64,000 nucleotides of DNA from the NCBI RefSeq assembly GCF_030652515.1, contig NZ_JAUSAR010000013.1:147094-211093 (forward strand), in the 5' to 3' direction. Numbering within the stretch: the first letter of the stretch is position 1; each line of letters opens with the position of its first letter. Positions 35,825 through 45,240 of the stretch are shown here, in pieces. The stretch is from Aquabacterium sp. GTDB taxonomy: Bacteria; Pseudomonadota; Gammaproteobacteria; Burkholderiales; Burkholderiaceae_C. The notes under the pieces are model-generated. The model saw only the letters and a program-made list of their open reading frames with translations. It ran no database searches and was not told the DNA's origin. A program made the translations under genes and the position numbers.

Positions 35825-37228
35825 ATGAAACGTTTGTCTGCCACGCTGACACTGCTGGGGGCCACGGCCCTGGGCGTGCTGGCCTTGCCCGCCTTGGCCC
35901 AGGAAGCCGCTGCGGCCCCGGTGCCCAACAAGGGCGACACCAGTTGGATGATCGTGTCGACCTTGTTGGTCATCATGATGGCGGTGCCCGGCCTGCCGCT
36001 GTTCTACGGCGGCATGGTGCGCACGAAGAACATGCTCTCGGTGATGATGCAGGTCATGGTGACCTTCTGCCTGCTGGGCATGCTGTGGTGCATCTATGGC
36101 TACAGTCTGGCCTTCACCGAAGGCAATGCCTTCATCGGCGGGCTGGACAAGCTCTTCCTGAAAGGCGTGACGGTGGACAGCATGGCCGCCACCTTCAGCA
36201 AGGGCGTCGTGGTGCCCGAGTTCATCTACATCGCTTTCCAGATGACCTTCGCGGCGATCACGCCCACGCTGATCATCGGATCGCTGGCCGAGCGCGTGAA
36301 GTTCTCGGCGGTGCTGGCCTTCATGGTGCTGTGGTTCACCTTCAGCTACCTGCCCATGGCGCACATGGTCTGGTACTGGACTGGCCCCGATGCCTACACT
36401 GATGCTGACGCGGCGGCCAAGGCCACGGCCACCGCAGGCTTCCTGTTCCAGAAGGGCGCGCTCGACTTCGCGGGCGGCACCGTGGTGCACATCAACGCGG
36501 CCATGGCCGGCCTGGTGGGGGCTTTCATGATCGGCAAGCGCACTGGCTATGGCAAGGAGCTGATGGCCCCGCACAGCCTGACGATGACCATGATCGGCGC
36601 CTCGCTGCTGTGGGTGGGCTGGTTCGGCTTCAATGTCGGCTCCAACCTCGAAGCCACGGGCACCGCCTCACTGGCCTTCCTCAACACCTTCCTGGCCACT
36701 TGCGCGGCCACGGTCTCATGGACCTTGGTGGAGGCCATCTTCAAGGGCAAGTCGTCGATGCTGGGCGCTGCCTCGGGTGCCATCGCGGGTCTGGTGGCCA
36801 TCACCCCGGCCTGCGGCTTCGTGGGCGTGATGGGCGCCATGGTCATCGGCCTGCTGGCGGGCGTGGCTTGCTACTGGGGCGTCAACGGCCTCAAGCGCCT
36901 GCTGGGCATGGACGACAGCCTGGACGTGTTTGGCGTGCACGGGGTGGGCGGCATCCTGGGCGCCATCCTCACCGGCGTGTTCGTGTCGCCTTCATTGGGC
37001 GGGCCGGGCGTCTACGACTACGTGGCCAACAAGGTCGCCGACTTCGACATGGCCACGCAGCTGGTGAGCCAGTTGTGGGGCGTGGGCATCGCGGTGGTCT
37101 GGTCGGGCGTGGTGTCCGTCATCGCCTTCAAGCTGGTGGACGTGACCATCGGCCTGCGCGTCAGCGTGGAAGACGAACGCACGGGCCTGGACCTGACCTC
37201 GCACGGCGAAAGCGCCTACCACTCGTGA
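35825..37228 (+). CDS. amtB: Ammonium transporter AmtB
   Basis: 'PGLPLFYGGMVRTKNMLSVMMQ', 'FAGGTVVHINAAMAGLVGAFMIGKR', 'DVFGVHGVGGILGAILTGVF'; start at 35825, not 35756. Confidence 0.95.
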   Translation: MKRLSATLTLLGATALGVLALPALAQEAAAAPVPNKGDTSWMIVSTLLVIMMAVPGLPLFYGGMVRTKNMLSVMMQVMVTFCLLGMLWCIYGYSLAFTEGNAFIGGLDKLFLKGVTVDSMAATFSKGVVVPEFIYIAFQMTFAAITPTLIIGSLAERVKFSAVLAFMVLWFTFSYLPMAHMVWYWTGPDAYTDADAAAKATATAGFLFQKGALDFAGGTVVHINAAMAGLVGAFMIGKRTGYGKELMAPHSLTMTMIGASLLWVGWFGFNVGSNLEATGTASLAFLNTFLATCAATVSWTLVEAIFKGKSSMLGAASGAIAGLVAITPACGFVGVMGAMVIGLLAGVACYWGVNGLKRLLGMDDSLDVFGVHGVGGILGAILTGVFVSPSLGGPGVYDYVANKVADFDMATQLVSQLWGVGIAVVWSGVVSVIAFKLVDVTIGLRVSVEDERTGLDLTSHGESAYHS

Positions 37229-37235
37229 TGAGCGG

Positions 37236-37268
37236 CGAAGGCCGTGGCGGCTTACTCCACGGCCTTCG
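37236..37268. terminator. Bidirectional hairpin between convergent amtB and XRE-cupin genes
   Basis: 12-bp perfect arms CGAAGGCCGTGG (37236-37247) / CCACGGCCTTCG (37257-37268). Confidence 0.7.
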
Positions 37269-37896
37269 GGTAGATGATGACCGACAGGAACTTGATGGGG
37301 CAACGCGTGAGGTGCTCGGGGCCATGTGGCACCGAGCCTTCGAAGGTCAGCGTGTCGCCCGGCTCCAGCAAGAAGGTCTCCTGCCCGCAGCGGTACTCGA
37401 TCTCGCCTTCGAGCATGTAGATGAACTCGGTGCCCGGGTGCTCGAAGGTGGGGTAGCGCTGAGAGTCGTCGTCCATCGTGATCAGGAAGGGCTCGAACAG
37501 CTTGGTCGGCCCCTGGTCGTAGGCCAGCAGGTGGTAGGTGTGGCCGCTCTTGGTGCCGCGCCGCACCACTTCCATGCCCTGGCCCTTCTTGATGTGCTGC
37601 GCACTGCTTGAAGACGCGTCGTACTTGCGGAACAGCATCGACATCGACACGCCCAGCGCCCGCGCGATGCGCGCCAGCGACTCCATGCCGGCCGAGGTCT
37701 GCCCGGTCTCGATCTTGGACAACATGCCCCGGCTGATGCCCGATTGCTCGGACACCTGCGCGATGGTCAGGCCATGCCGTTGCCTCAACTCGCGGATCGC
37801 GGCGCCCACGGACTCTTCCAAAGATGGGGCCTGTGCCTGGTTGTCCGCGCGCGTTCCGTTGGCCATGGGTATCCTGTGGGCAAGCTTGTTCATCAC
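37252..37896 (-). CDS. XRE HTH + cupin regulator
   Basis: 'IRELRQRHGLTIAQVSEQSGISRGMLSKIETGQTSAGMESLARIARALGVSMSMLF' and cupin 'HPGTEFIYMLEGEIEYRCGQETFLLEPGDTLTFEGSVPHGPE'. Confidence 0.93.
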   Translation of the reverse strand: MMNKLAHRIPMANGTRADNQAQAPSLEESVGAAIRELRQRHGLTIAQVSEQSGISRGMLSKIETGQTSAGMESLARIARALGVSMSMLFRKYDASSSSAQHIKKGQGMEVVRRGTKSGHTYHLLAYDQGPTKLFEPFLITMDDDSQRYPTFEHPGTEFIYMLEGEIEYRCGQETFLLEPGDTLTFEGSVPHGPEHLTRCPIKFLSVIIYPKAVE

Positions 37897-37937
37897 TGGA
37901 TTCAGTGTACGACGACCACCCTGAAAGGCCTTGGCGC

Positions 37938-38390
37938 ATGCGCATCGACATCACCCCCGCCGCCTTGGGCGATCTGCCCGCCTTGTGTGCCCTGCTCACC
38001 ACCTTGTTCACGCAAGAGGCCGAGTTCAAGCCGGAAGAAGCCGCGCAGCATCGGGGTCTGACACGCATCATCGGGGACGAGCAGATCGGCCTGATCGTGG
38101 TGGCCCGGCAAGGCGGGCAGGTGGTGGGCATGGTCAACCTGCTGTACACGGTGTCCACCGCCTTGGGCGAGCGCGTGGCCCTGCTGGAAGACATGGTGGT
38201 GGACCCGCTTTGCCGAGGCGTCGGCATCGGTGCCGCCTTGCTGCAGGGGGCCATTGGACTGGCGCGCCAGCAAGGTTGTCGGCGCATTACCTTGCTCACC
38301 GATGGCGACAACGTGGCGGCCCATCGCTTCTATGAGATGAACGGCTTCAAGCAGTCAACGATGGTGCCTTACCGGCTGGCCATCGACTGA
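37938..38390 (+). CDS. GNAT family N-acetyltransferase
   Basis: 'ALLEDMVVDPLCRGVGIGAALLQGAIGLARQQGCRRITLLTDGDNVAAHRFYEMNGF'. Confidence 0.9.
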   Translation: MRIDITPAALGDLPALCALLTTLFTQEAEFKPEEAAQHRGLTRIIGDEQIGLIVVARQGGQVVGMVNLLYTVSTALGERVALLEDMVVDPLCRGVGIGAALLQGAIGLARQQGCRRITLLTDGDNVAAHRFYEMNGFKQSTMVPYRLAID

Positions 38391-38439
38391 CGCGCCGCGC
38401 GGATCGGGCCCGGTTGATCTGGCACAAGGTTTGCAATGA

Positions 38440-38455
38440 ACTTGTCATGACGAGT
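38440..38455. promoter_or_regulatory. Candidate GntR operator ACTTGTCATGACGAGT
   Basis: Near-perfect 16-bp inverted repeat upstream of gntR; core GTCATGAC recurs at 43740. Confidence 0.6.
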
Positions 38456-38473
38456 CAGAACAAGTGTGTTCTG
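38456..38473. promoter_or_regulatory. Second inverted repeat CAGAACA-N4-TGTTCTG upstream of gntR
   Basis: Perfect 7-bp arms with 4-nt spacer, directly abutting the first palindrome. Confidence 0.55.
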
Positions 38474-38510
38474 GCTGCATTGCCCCAAAACCCGACGCTG
38501 CCGCCCCAAC

Positions 38511-39281
38511 ATGACGCCCAAGCCCCAAAAAATCGCACCGGTCCTGCGCTTGTCGCCCCAACCGATGTACGCGCAGATCAAGGAAGAGCTGCGGCGCCGC
38601 ATCCTGGACGGCACCTACCAGCCGCACCAGCAACTGCCCTCTGAGAGCGAGTTGATTGAGGCCTTCAGCGTCAGCCGCATCACGGTGCGCCAGGCTTTGG
38701 GTGATCTGCAAAGCGAAAGCCTGATCTTCAAGATCCATGGCAAGGGCACCTTCGTGTCCAAGCCCAAGGCGTTTCAAGAGTTGGGCCAGCTTGAAGGCTT
38801 TGGCGAGGCCATGGGCCGCCACGGCCACGAAACCTACAACCGCCTGATCAGTGTGCGCACGCAGAAGGCCACGCGGCAAGTGGCCGAGCGCCTGGGCCTG
38901 GCCACAGGCAGCGCGGTGACCGAGATCCGCCGCGTGCGCTTGCTGAACCGCGAACCCATCTCGCTGGACGTCAGCTACTTTGAGAAAAGCATTGGCGAGC
39001 AACTCAAGCGCGCCGACCTGGCGCAGCGCGACATCTTCTCGATCCTGGAGAACCAGATGGCCCTGCCGCTGGGCCAGGCCGAGCTGCGCATCGAAGCCAT
39101 CCTGGCCGACGAGAGCCTGGCGGAGTTGCTGAAGGTGGAGGAGGGCTCGCCCGTCTTGAAGATGGAGCGCCTGACCTTCACGCAGGACGGCCGTCCCGTC
39201 GATTACGAATTCTTGTACTACCGCGGGGATGCCTTCCAGTACCGCCTGCGGATCGATCGCCAGTCCCAACCCCAATCTTGA
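38511..39281 (+). CDS. GntR family regulator, HutC/UTRA subfamily
   Basis: 'MYAQIKEELRRRILDGTYQPHQQLPSESELIEAFSVSRITVRQALGDLQSESLIFKIHGKGTFVS' and UTRA domain. Confidence 0.92.
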   Translation: MTPKPQKIAPVLRLSPQPMYAQIKEELRRRILDGTYQPHQQLPSESELIEAFSVSRITVRQALGDLQSESLIFKIHGKGTFVSKPKAFQELGQLEGFGEAMGRHGHETYNRLISVRTQKATRQVAERLGLATGSAVTEIRRVRLLNREPISLDVSYFEKSIGEQLKRADLAQRDIFSILENQMALPLGQAELRIEAILADESLAELLKVEEGSPVLKMERLTFTQDGRPVDYEFLYYRGDAFQYRLRIDRQSQPQS

Positions 39282-39297
39282 TTCACGGAGCTAAGCC

Positions 39298-41025
39298 ATG
39301 AACACGGTGCAATACGAAGTCGATGTCCTGGTGATCGGTGGCGGCACGGCCGGCCCGATGGCCGCCGTCAAAGCCAAGGAGCGCAACCCGCAGCTGAAAG
39401 TGATGCTGCTGGAAAAAGCCAACGTCAAGCGCAGCGGCGCGATCTCGATGGGCATGGACGGTCTGAACAACGCCGTGGTGCCGGGCCACGCCACGCCCGA
39501 GCAGTACGTCAAGGAGATCACCATCGCCAACGACGGCATCGTCAACCAGGCTGCCGTCTACGCCTATGCCGCCAACAGCTACAAGACGATCGAAGAGTTG
39601 GACCGTTGGGGCGTGAAGTTCGAGAAGGACGAGACCGGCGACTACGCCATGCGCAAGGTGCACCACATCGGCACCTATGTGTTGCCGATGCCCGAAGGGC
39701 ACCACATGAAGAAGGTGCTGTACCGCCAGCTCAAGCGCCACCGCGTCGAGGTCACCAACCGCGTGATCGCCACGCGCATCTTGCTGGACGAACATGGCGA
39801 GGCGGCGGGCATGCTGGGCTTTGACTGCCGCACCGGCGACTTCGTGGTCATCAAGGCCAAGGCCGTGATCCTGTGCTGCGGCGCGGCGGGCAGGCTGGGC
39901 TTGCCCACCTCGGGCTACTTGTTCGGCACCTACGAGAACCCCACCAACGCGGGCGACGGCTATGCCATGGCCTACCACGCGGGTGCTGAATTGGCCAACC
40001 TGGAATGCTTCCAGATCAATCCCCTGATCAAGGACTACAACGGCCCGTCGTGTGCTTACGTGACCGGCCCTTTCGGCGGCTACACGGCCAACAACAAGGG
40101 CGAACGCTTCATCGAGTGCGACTACTGGTCGGGCCAGATGATGATGGAGTTCTACAACGAGCTGCAAAGCGGCAATGGCCCGGTCTTCCTGAAGATGGAC
40201 CACCTGGCCGAGGAGACCATCCAGACCATCGAAACCATCTTGCACACCAACGAGCGACCCAGCCGGGGCCGCTTCCACGAAGGGCGCGGCACCGACTACC
40301 GCAACAAGATGGTGGAGATGCACATCTCCGAAATCGGCTTCTGCAGCGGCCACAGCGCCTCGGGCGTGTACATCAACGAACGCGGCGAAACCACGGTGCC
40401 CGGCCTGTACTCGGCCGGTGACATGGCCGCCGTGCCGCACAACTACATGCTCGGCGCCTTCACCTATGGCTGGTTCTGCGGCGAGAACTCGGCGGACTAC
40501 GTGGCCACCAAGGGCGCGGTCGGCATCGACGAAGGCCAGATCGAGCGCGAGAAGGCGCGCATCGAAGCGCCCTTCAAGCGTGACGATGGCCTGCCTTCCA
40601 ACCAGGTGGAGTACAAGATCCGCCGCCTGGTCAACGACTACCTGCAGCCTCCCAAGGTGACGCGCAAGATGGAGATCGGCCTGGACCGTCTGGCCCAGGT
40701 GCGCGCCGACCTGCCTTCGATGCATGCCCGCAATCCGCATGAGCTGATGCGCTGCATGGAAGTGCACCACATCATCGACTGTGCCGAGATGGCCGCGCGC
40801 GCCTCGCTGTTCCGCGAAGAAAGCCGCTGGGGCCTTTACCACTTCCGTGCCGATCACCCCGAGCGCAATGACGCCGAATGGTTTGCCCATTGCCACCTGC
40901 GCAAGGGCGCCAACGGCATGGAAAGCCTCAAGCGCCCCGTCGAGCCCTACCTGTTCAAGCTGGACGACGACGAGAAGCAGGCCTACGACCGCCTTCGCGT
41001 CGTCAAGCAGGCCGAAGCCGCCTGA
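39298..41025 (+). CDS. FAD-dependent fumarate reductase/AprA-like flavoprotein
   Basis: 'VDVLVIGGGTAGPMAAVKAKERNPQLKVMLLEKANVKRSGAISMGMDGLNN', 'PGLYSAGDMAAVPHNYMLGAFTYGWFCGE', C-terminal 'EESRWGLYHFRADHPERND'. Confidence 0.85.
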   Translation: MNTVQYEVDVLVIGGGTAGPMAAVKAKERNPQLKVMLLEKANVKRSGAISMGMDGLNNAVVPGHATPEQYVKEITIANDGIVNQAAVYAYAANSYKTIEELDRWGVKFEKDETGDYAMRKVHHIGTYVLPMPEGHHMKKVLYRQLKRHRVEVTNRVIATRILLDEHGEAAGMLGFDCRTGDFVVIKAKAVILCCGAAGRLGLPTSGYLFGTYENPTNAGDGYAMAYHAGAELANLECFQINPLIKDYNGPSCAYVTGPFGGYTANNKGERFIECDYWSGQMMMEFYNELQSGNGPVFLKMDHLAEETIQTIETILHTNERPSRGRFHEGRGTDYRNKMVEMHISEIGFCSGHSASGVYINERGETTVPGLYSAGDMAAVPHNYMLGAFTYGWFCGENSADYVATKGAVGIDEGQIEREKARIEAPFKRDDGLPSNQVEYKIRRLVNDYLQPPKVTRKMEIGLDRLAQVRADLPSMHARNPHELMRCMEVHHIIDCAEMAARASLFREESRWGLYHFRADHPERNDAEWFAHCHLRKGANGMESLKRPVEPYLFKLDDDEKQAYDRLRVVKQAEAA

Positions 41026-41060
41026 CCTTTCAGTCACCTGTCATCCCTCAGGAGAACACC

Positions 41061-41294
41061 ATGCCCCAAGCCCTCGCGCCCACCAGCGTCCCGGTGGTCA
41101 TCAATGAAGAGAAATGCATTGCCCAGAAAGGCTGCACCGTGTGCGTGGATGTGTGCCCGCTCGATGTGCTGGCCATCGACATGGTCAAAGGCAAGGCCTA
41201 CATGAAGTACGACGAGTGCTGGTACTGCATGCCTTGCGAGACCGACTGCCCCACTGGCGCGGTCGAGGTCAGCATCCCTTATCTGCTGCGTTGA
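41061..41294 (+). CDS. 2[4Fe-4S] ferredoxin (AprB-like, short)
   Basis: 'CIAQKGCTVCVDVCP' and 'CWYCMPCETDCP'. Confidence 0.88.
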   Translation: MPQALAPTSVPVVINEEKCIAQKGCTVCVDVCPLDVLAIDMVKGKAYMKYDECWYCMPCETDCPTGAVEVSIPYLLR

Positions 41295-41304
41295 AAGGCT
41301 TGCC

Positions 41305-42258
41305 ATGACTGCTTCTCATCCTTTCGCGCAGCCCAGTTTGCTGCGCCAGCAACTGGCCGACGCCGATCCCGAAGTGCGCCGCGTGGCCATCCGCGAACTG
41401 CCCTACAGCGAGGAAGACGACTACATCCCCTTGCTGACTGCCGCCCTCGGCGACGCGCACCCCGGGGTTCGCGCCGATGCGGCCCTGGCCCTGGAAGGCA
41501 TCGAGCAGGAAGACGTGGTGTCGGTGCTGGTGCCCATGCTCAAGGACGAGAGCCCGGAGGTTCGCCAGGCCGTGGCGCAAACCCTGACCGAGCTGAAGGA
41601 GCCCCAATGGGGCGGCCTGTTGCTGGGCATGGTGAGCGACCCCGAACCCCAGGTGCAGGCCAATGCCTTGAAGGCCTTGCGCGCCTTGCGGGTGGAAGCG
41701 GCCTTTGAGCCGGCCATGATCGCCACCGAATCCAGCGATGCGGCCGTGCGGCGCGAAGCCCTGGGGGTGCTGGCCTACCTGAAGAACCCCGGTGCGCTGC
41801 ACAAGCTGACGCAGGCGGCCATGTCCGATCCTGACGCGGAAGTGCGCCGCGTGGCGGTGGGTGGCCTGGGCTTTGCCAGCGGCGCCGACGCCAGCCCGGC
41901 CCTGGTGCGCGCGCTGACCGACGAGTCCTGGCAAGTGCGCCAGGAAGCGGCCAACACGGCGGGCAAGCTGCAGCTCACGGGCTGCGTGCCAGCGCTGATG
42001 CAGAGCATGGCCGACAGCTACTGGCAGGTGCGCGTGGCCTGTGCCCGAGCGCTGGGCAAGCTGAAAGCGCGCCTTGCCTTGCCCGCCTTGATCGAAGCCT
42101 TGAACCACGAGGTCAGCAACCTGCGCAAGGAAGCCGCCGTGGCCTTGGGCGAGGTGGGCGATCCCGAGGCCAAGCCCGCTTTGGAGAACGCCGCCAACGA
42201 CCCCGACCCCGATGTGCGCAAGCTGGCGCGCCTGGCGCTGTCGCGGCTGGCCGCCTGA
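41305..42258 (+). CDS. HEAT-repeat (PBS-lyase-type) protein
   Basis: Repeated 'DPEVRRVAIREL', 'HPGVRADAALALEGI', 'SPEVRQAVAQTL', 'DAEVRRVAVGGL', 'SWQVRQEAANTAGKL' units. Confidence 0.9.
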   Translation: MTASHPFAQPSLLRQQLADADPEVRRVAIRELPYSEEDDYIPLLTAALGDAHPGVRADAALALEGIEQEDVVSVLVPMLKDESPEVRQAVAQTLTELKEPQWGGLLLGMVSDPEPQVQANALKALRALRVEAAFEPAMIATESSDAAVRREALGVLAYLKNPGALHKLTQAAMSDPDAEVRRVAVGGLGFASGADASPALVRALTDESWQVRQEAANTAGKLQLTGCVPALMQSMADSYWQVRVACARALGKLKARLALPALIEALNHEVSNLRKEAAVALGEVGDPEAKPALENAANDPDPDVRKLARLALSRLAA

Positions 42259-42297
42259 ACTGAACTGGTCTGCTCATCACACACCAAGGAGCGTGTC

Positions 42298-42627
42298 ATG
42301 ACCTTTGTCGTCACCGAAGCCTGCATCAAATGCAAGTACACCGATTGCGTGGAAGTCTGCCCCGTTGATTGTTTTCACGAAGGCCCGAACTTCCTGGTCA
42401 TCAACCCCACCGAATGCATCGATTGCGGCGTGTGCGTGCCCGAGTGCCCGGCCAACGCCATCGTCGATGAAGGTGATCTGTCAGCCGACCAGCAGATCTA
42501 TCTGGGCCTGAACGATGAGCTGTCCAGGACCTGGCCCGTGATCACCGCCAGCAAGGCGCCACTGCCCGATGCCGACGACTGGCGCGATGTGCAGGGCAAG
42601 CACGACCAACTCATCGCGGAGGCCTGA
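42298..42627 (+). CDS. fdxA: 7Fe/8Fe ferredoxin FdxA-like
   Basis: '[55 protein letters not shown]'. Confidence 0.93.
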   Translation: MTFVVTEACIKCKYTDCVEVCPVDCFHEGPNFLVINPTECIDCGVCVPECPANAIVDEGDLSADQQIYLGLNDELSRTWPVITASKAPLPDADDWRDVQGKHDQLIAEA

Positions 42628-42630
42628 GCC

Positions 42631-43704
42631 ATGAATGCACGCACGCCCATCGAGCAACCCATCGAGACCGACGCGCTGATCATCGGTGCGGGCCCGGTCG
42701 GCCTGTTCCAGGTGTTCGAGCTGGGCTTGTTGGAGATCAAGGCGCACATCATCGACTCGCTGGCCCACCCGGGCGGCCAGTGCATGGAGCTGTACCCCGA
42801 CAAGCCCATTTACGACATCCCCGCCGTGCCCGTGTGCACTGGGCAAGAGTTGACGGACAAGCTGCTGCAACAGATCGAGCCTTTTGGCGCGACCTTCCAC
42901 CTGGGGCAGGAAGTGGTCGAGGTCATCCCGCAAGCTGATGGACGGCACCTGGTCGCCACTTCGAAGGGCACGCAGTTCCTGGCGCGGACGATCTTCATCG
43001 CTGGTGGCGTGGGCTCTTTTCAGCCGCGCACCTTGCGTGTCGATGGACTGGACCGCTTCGAGGGATCGCAGGTGTTCTACCGCGTCAAGAAGCCGACCGA
43101 CTTCGCCGGCAAGCACCTGGTGATCGTGGGCGGTGGCGATTCGGCCCTGGACTGGGCGCTCAATTTCGTGCAGCCCGGCCCGCAGCAAGCCGAGAGTGTG
43201 GTGCTGGTGCACCGCCGCGATGCATTCCGCGCTGCCCCGGCCAGCGTGGCCAAGATGCGCCAGCACTGTGCCGAGATGGAGATGCAGTTCGAGGTCGGCC
43301 AGGTCACGGGCTTCCAGGAGGCCGATGGCCGCTTGAGCGCGGTCAAGGTGACGGGCGGCGATGGCGTGACCCGGGTCATGCCCTGCGATGCGGTGCTGGC
43401 CTTCTTTGGCCTGAGCCCCAAGCTGGGGCCCATCGCCAACTGGGGCATCGCCCTGGACCGCAAGCAGATCGAGGTCGACACCGAGCGTTTTGCCACCAAT
43501 GTGCCGGGCATCTTCGCCGTGGGCGACATCAACACCTACCCCGGCAAGAAGAAGCTGATCCTCAGTGGCTTCCACGAAGCCGCGCTCGCCGCATTCGCCG
43601 CCGCACCGCTGATCTTCCCCGACAAGCGGATTCACCTGCAATACACCACCACCAGCCCCAAATTGCACCAGGTGCTGGGCGTGGAGACCCCCGTGTTCGA
43701 TTGA
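42631..43704 (+). CDS. Ferredoxin-NADP reductase, thioredoxin-reductase-like
   Basis: '[52 protein letters not shown]', '[14 protein letters not shown]', '[29 protein letters not shown]'. Confidence 0.92.
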   Translation: MNARTPIEQPIETDALIIGAGPVGLFQVFELGLLEIKAHIIDSLAHPGGQCMELYPDKPIYDIPAVPVCTGQELTDKLLQQIEPFGATFHLGQEVVEVIPQADGRHLVATSKGTQFLARTIFIAGGVGSFQPRTLRVDGLDRFEGSQVFYRVKKPTDFAGKHLVIVGGGDSALDWALNFVQPGPQQAESVVLVHRRDAFRAAPASVAKMRQHCAEMEMQFEVGQVTGFQEADGRLSAVKVTGGDGVTRVMPCDAVLAFFGLSPKLGPIANWGIALDRKQIEVDTERFATNVPGIFAVGDINTYPGKKKLILSGFHEAALAAFAAAPLIFPDKRIHLQYTTTSPKLHQVLGVETPVFD

Positions 43705-43738
43705 GTTAAGCCCCCGGCCATGGCACGCGTCATGCAGA

Positions 43739-43748
43739 TGTCATGACA
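43739..43748. promoter_or_regulatory. Palindrome TGTCATGACA upstream of ABC transporter genes, shares core with gntR-promoter site
   Basis: Perfect 10-bp palindrome; GTCATGAC core identical to 38444-38451. Confidence 0.5.
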
Positions 43749-43788
43749 AGCCAAGACCAGTTTCAACGCATTGCATCAGGAGTATTTC

Positions 43789-45219
43789 ATGATCCGCAGT
43801 TCATCGAATCAAAGTTTGTTCACCTGGGCCCTGGGCGCGGCCTGGGGAGTGATGGCCGCCGTGGCCCATGCCGCCCCGCAAGAGGTGGTCGTGGGCATCG
43901 GCACCCAGAACACCACCACCAACACCGTCACGGGTGGCATCGTGCTGGACAAACTGGGCCTGTTGGAGAAGCACCTGCCCAAGACCGGCAAGTACGCCAA
44001 CATCAAGTTCGTCATTGATTGGCAGAACTTCACCTCGGGCCCACCGGTGACCAACGGCATGATGGCTGGCAAGCTGCAGATCGGCATGATGGGCGACTAC
44101 CCCTTGCTGGTGAACGGCGCCACCTTCCAGGCGGGCAATGACACGAAGAGCAAGCTCATCGCCATCCTGGCCTACAACCAGTTTGGTGCGGGCAACGGCG
44201 TGGTGGTGCACAAGGACTCGCCCTACTACCAGCTGTCAGACCTGAAGGGCAAGCGCATCTCTGCGCCCTTCGGCTCAGCCGCGCACGGCATGTTGCTCAA
44301 GGCCATGGAAGACCGTGGCTGGAAGGACGACTTCTGGGACCTCTCCTCGCAAAGCCCCGAGGTGGGCACCACCAACTTGCAAGAGAAGAAGCTGGACGCG
44401 CACGCCGACTTCGTGCCCTTCATGGAATTGCTGCCGTTCAAGGGCTTTGCCCGCAAGATCTTCGACGGGGTCGAGACCAAGCTGCCAACCTTCCACGGCG
44501 TGGTGGTGCGCGAGGACTTTGCCAAGCAGTACCCCGAGTTCGTGGTGGGCTACCTCAAGGCGGTGATGGAGGCCAATGACTGGGTGCGCAAGAACCCCAA
44601 GCTGGCCGCCGAGAAGATCGCCGAGTGGACCAAGATCGACAAGGAAGTGGTCTACATGTTCCTGGGCCCCGCTGGCATCCACACACTCGATCCGAGCATC
44701 AAGCCCAAGTGGGTCGAGACCATCAGGTACGACACCGGTGTGTTGCAGCGCCTGGGTCGGGTCAAGCAGTTCGATGTCAATGCCTGGGTGGACGACAGCT
44801 ATGTGCGCGCGGCCTTCAAGGAGCGTGGCGAGGACTATGAGGCGCAGAAGGCCAGCTTCGCGGGCAGCGAGATCAGTGGCCAGGACACCTTCTGCAAGAA
44901 GCCCATCGCCAAGTCCATCGAGGCGGGCGAGGTGTGGCTCAAGTCCGGTGAGCTGATGGCCTACAGCAGCGCGGCCTGCACCCTGGGGGCCATCAAGCAG
45001 TTCACGGGGCAAGGCAAGGCCCTGGCCGCGGCCTACCTCTTCGACCAGAACCTGAACATCAAGCTGTTCGCCGACAAGGCCTTCTTCGCGGTCAATGATC
45101 AGGATCCGAAGGCCTTGGTCATCGAGCCCTTCCTGCTCAAGAAGGACGCGGAGCAGATGGCCGCGAAGGTCAAGGGCAAGGTGCTGGTGTACGAGCAAGT
45201 GCTCGCGCTCATCAAGTGA
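43789..45219 (+). CDS. ABC transporter substrate-binding protein (SsuA/TauA/NrtA-like) with long C-terminal extension
   Basis: Signal peptide; 'GKLQIGMMGDYPLLVNGATFQ', 'YYQLSDLKGKRISAPFGSAAHGMLLKAMEDRGW'. Confidence 0.88.
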   Translation: MIRSSSNQSLFTWALGAAWGVMAAVAHAAPQEVVVGIGTQNTTTNTVTGGIVLDKLGLLEKHLPKTGKYANIKFVIDWQNFTSGPPVTNGMMAGKLQIGMMGDYPLLVNGATFQAGNDTKSKLIAILAYNQFGAGNGVVVHKDSPYYQLSDLKGKRISAPFGSAAHGMLLKAMEDRGWKDDFWDLSSQSPEVGTTNLQEKKLDAHADFVPFMELLPFKGFARKIFDGVETKLPTFHGVVVREDFAKQYPEFVVGYLKAVMEANDWVRKNPKLAAEKIAEWTKIDKEVVYMFLGPAGIHTLDPSIKPKWVETIRYDTGVLQRLGRVKQFDVNAWVDDSYVRAAFKERGEDYEAQKASFAGSEISGQDTFCKKPIAKSIEAGEVWLKSGELMAYSSAACTLGAIKQFTGQGKALAAAYLFDQNLNIKLFADKAFFAVNDQDPKALVIEPFLLKKDAEQMAAKVKGKVLVYEQVLALIK

Positions 45220-45240
45220 ACCACTGAACAGGAGCCCGCC

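Noticed and set aside
39283-41037. 584-aa minus-strand ORF
   Set aside because: Shadow of the AprA-like flavoprotein gene; no domain signature.
39298-41294. True dissimilatory APS reductase (AprBA)
   Set aside because: No sat, qmo, dsr or hdr genes nearby and the ferredoxin is short; called only AprAB-like.
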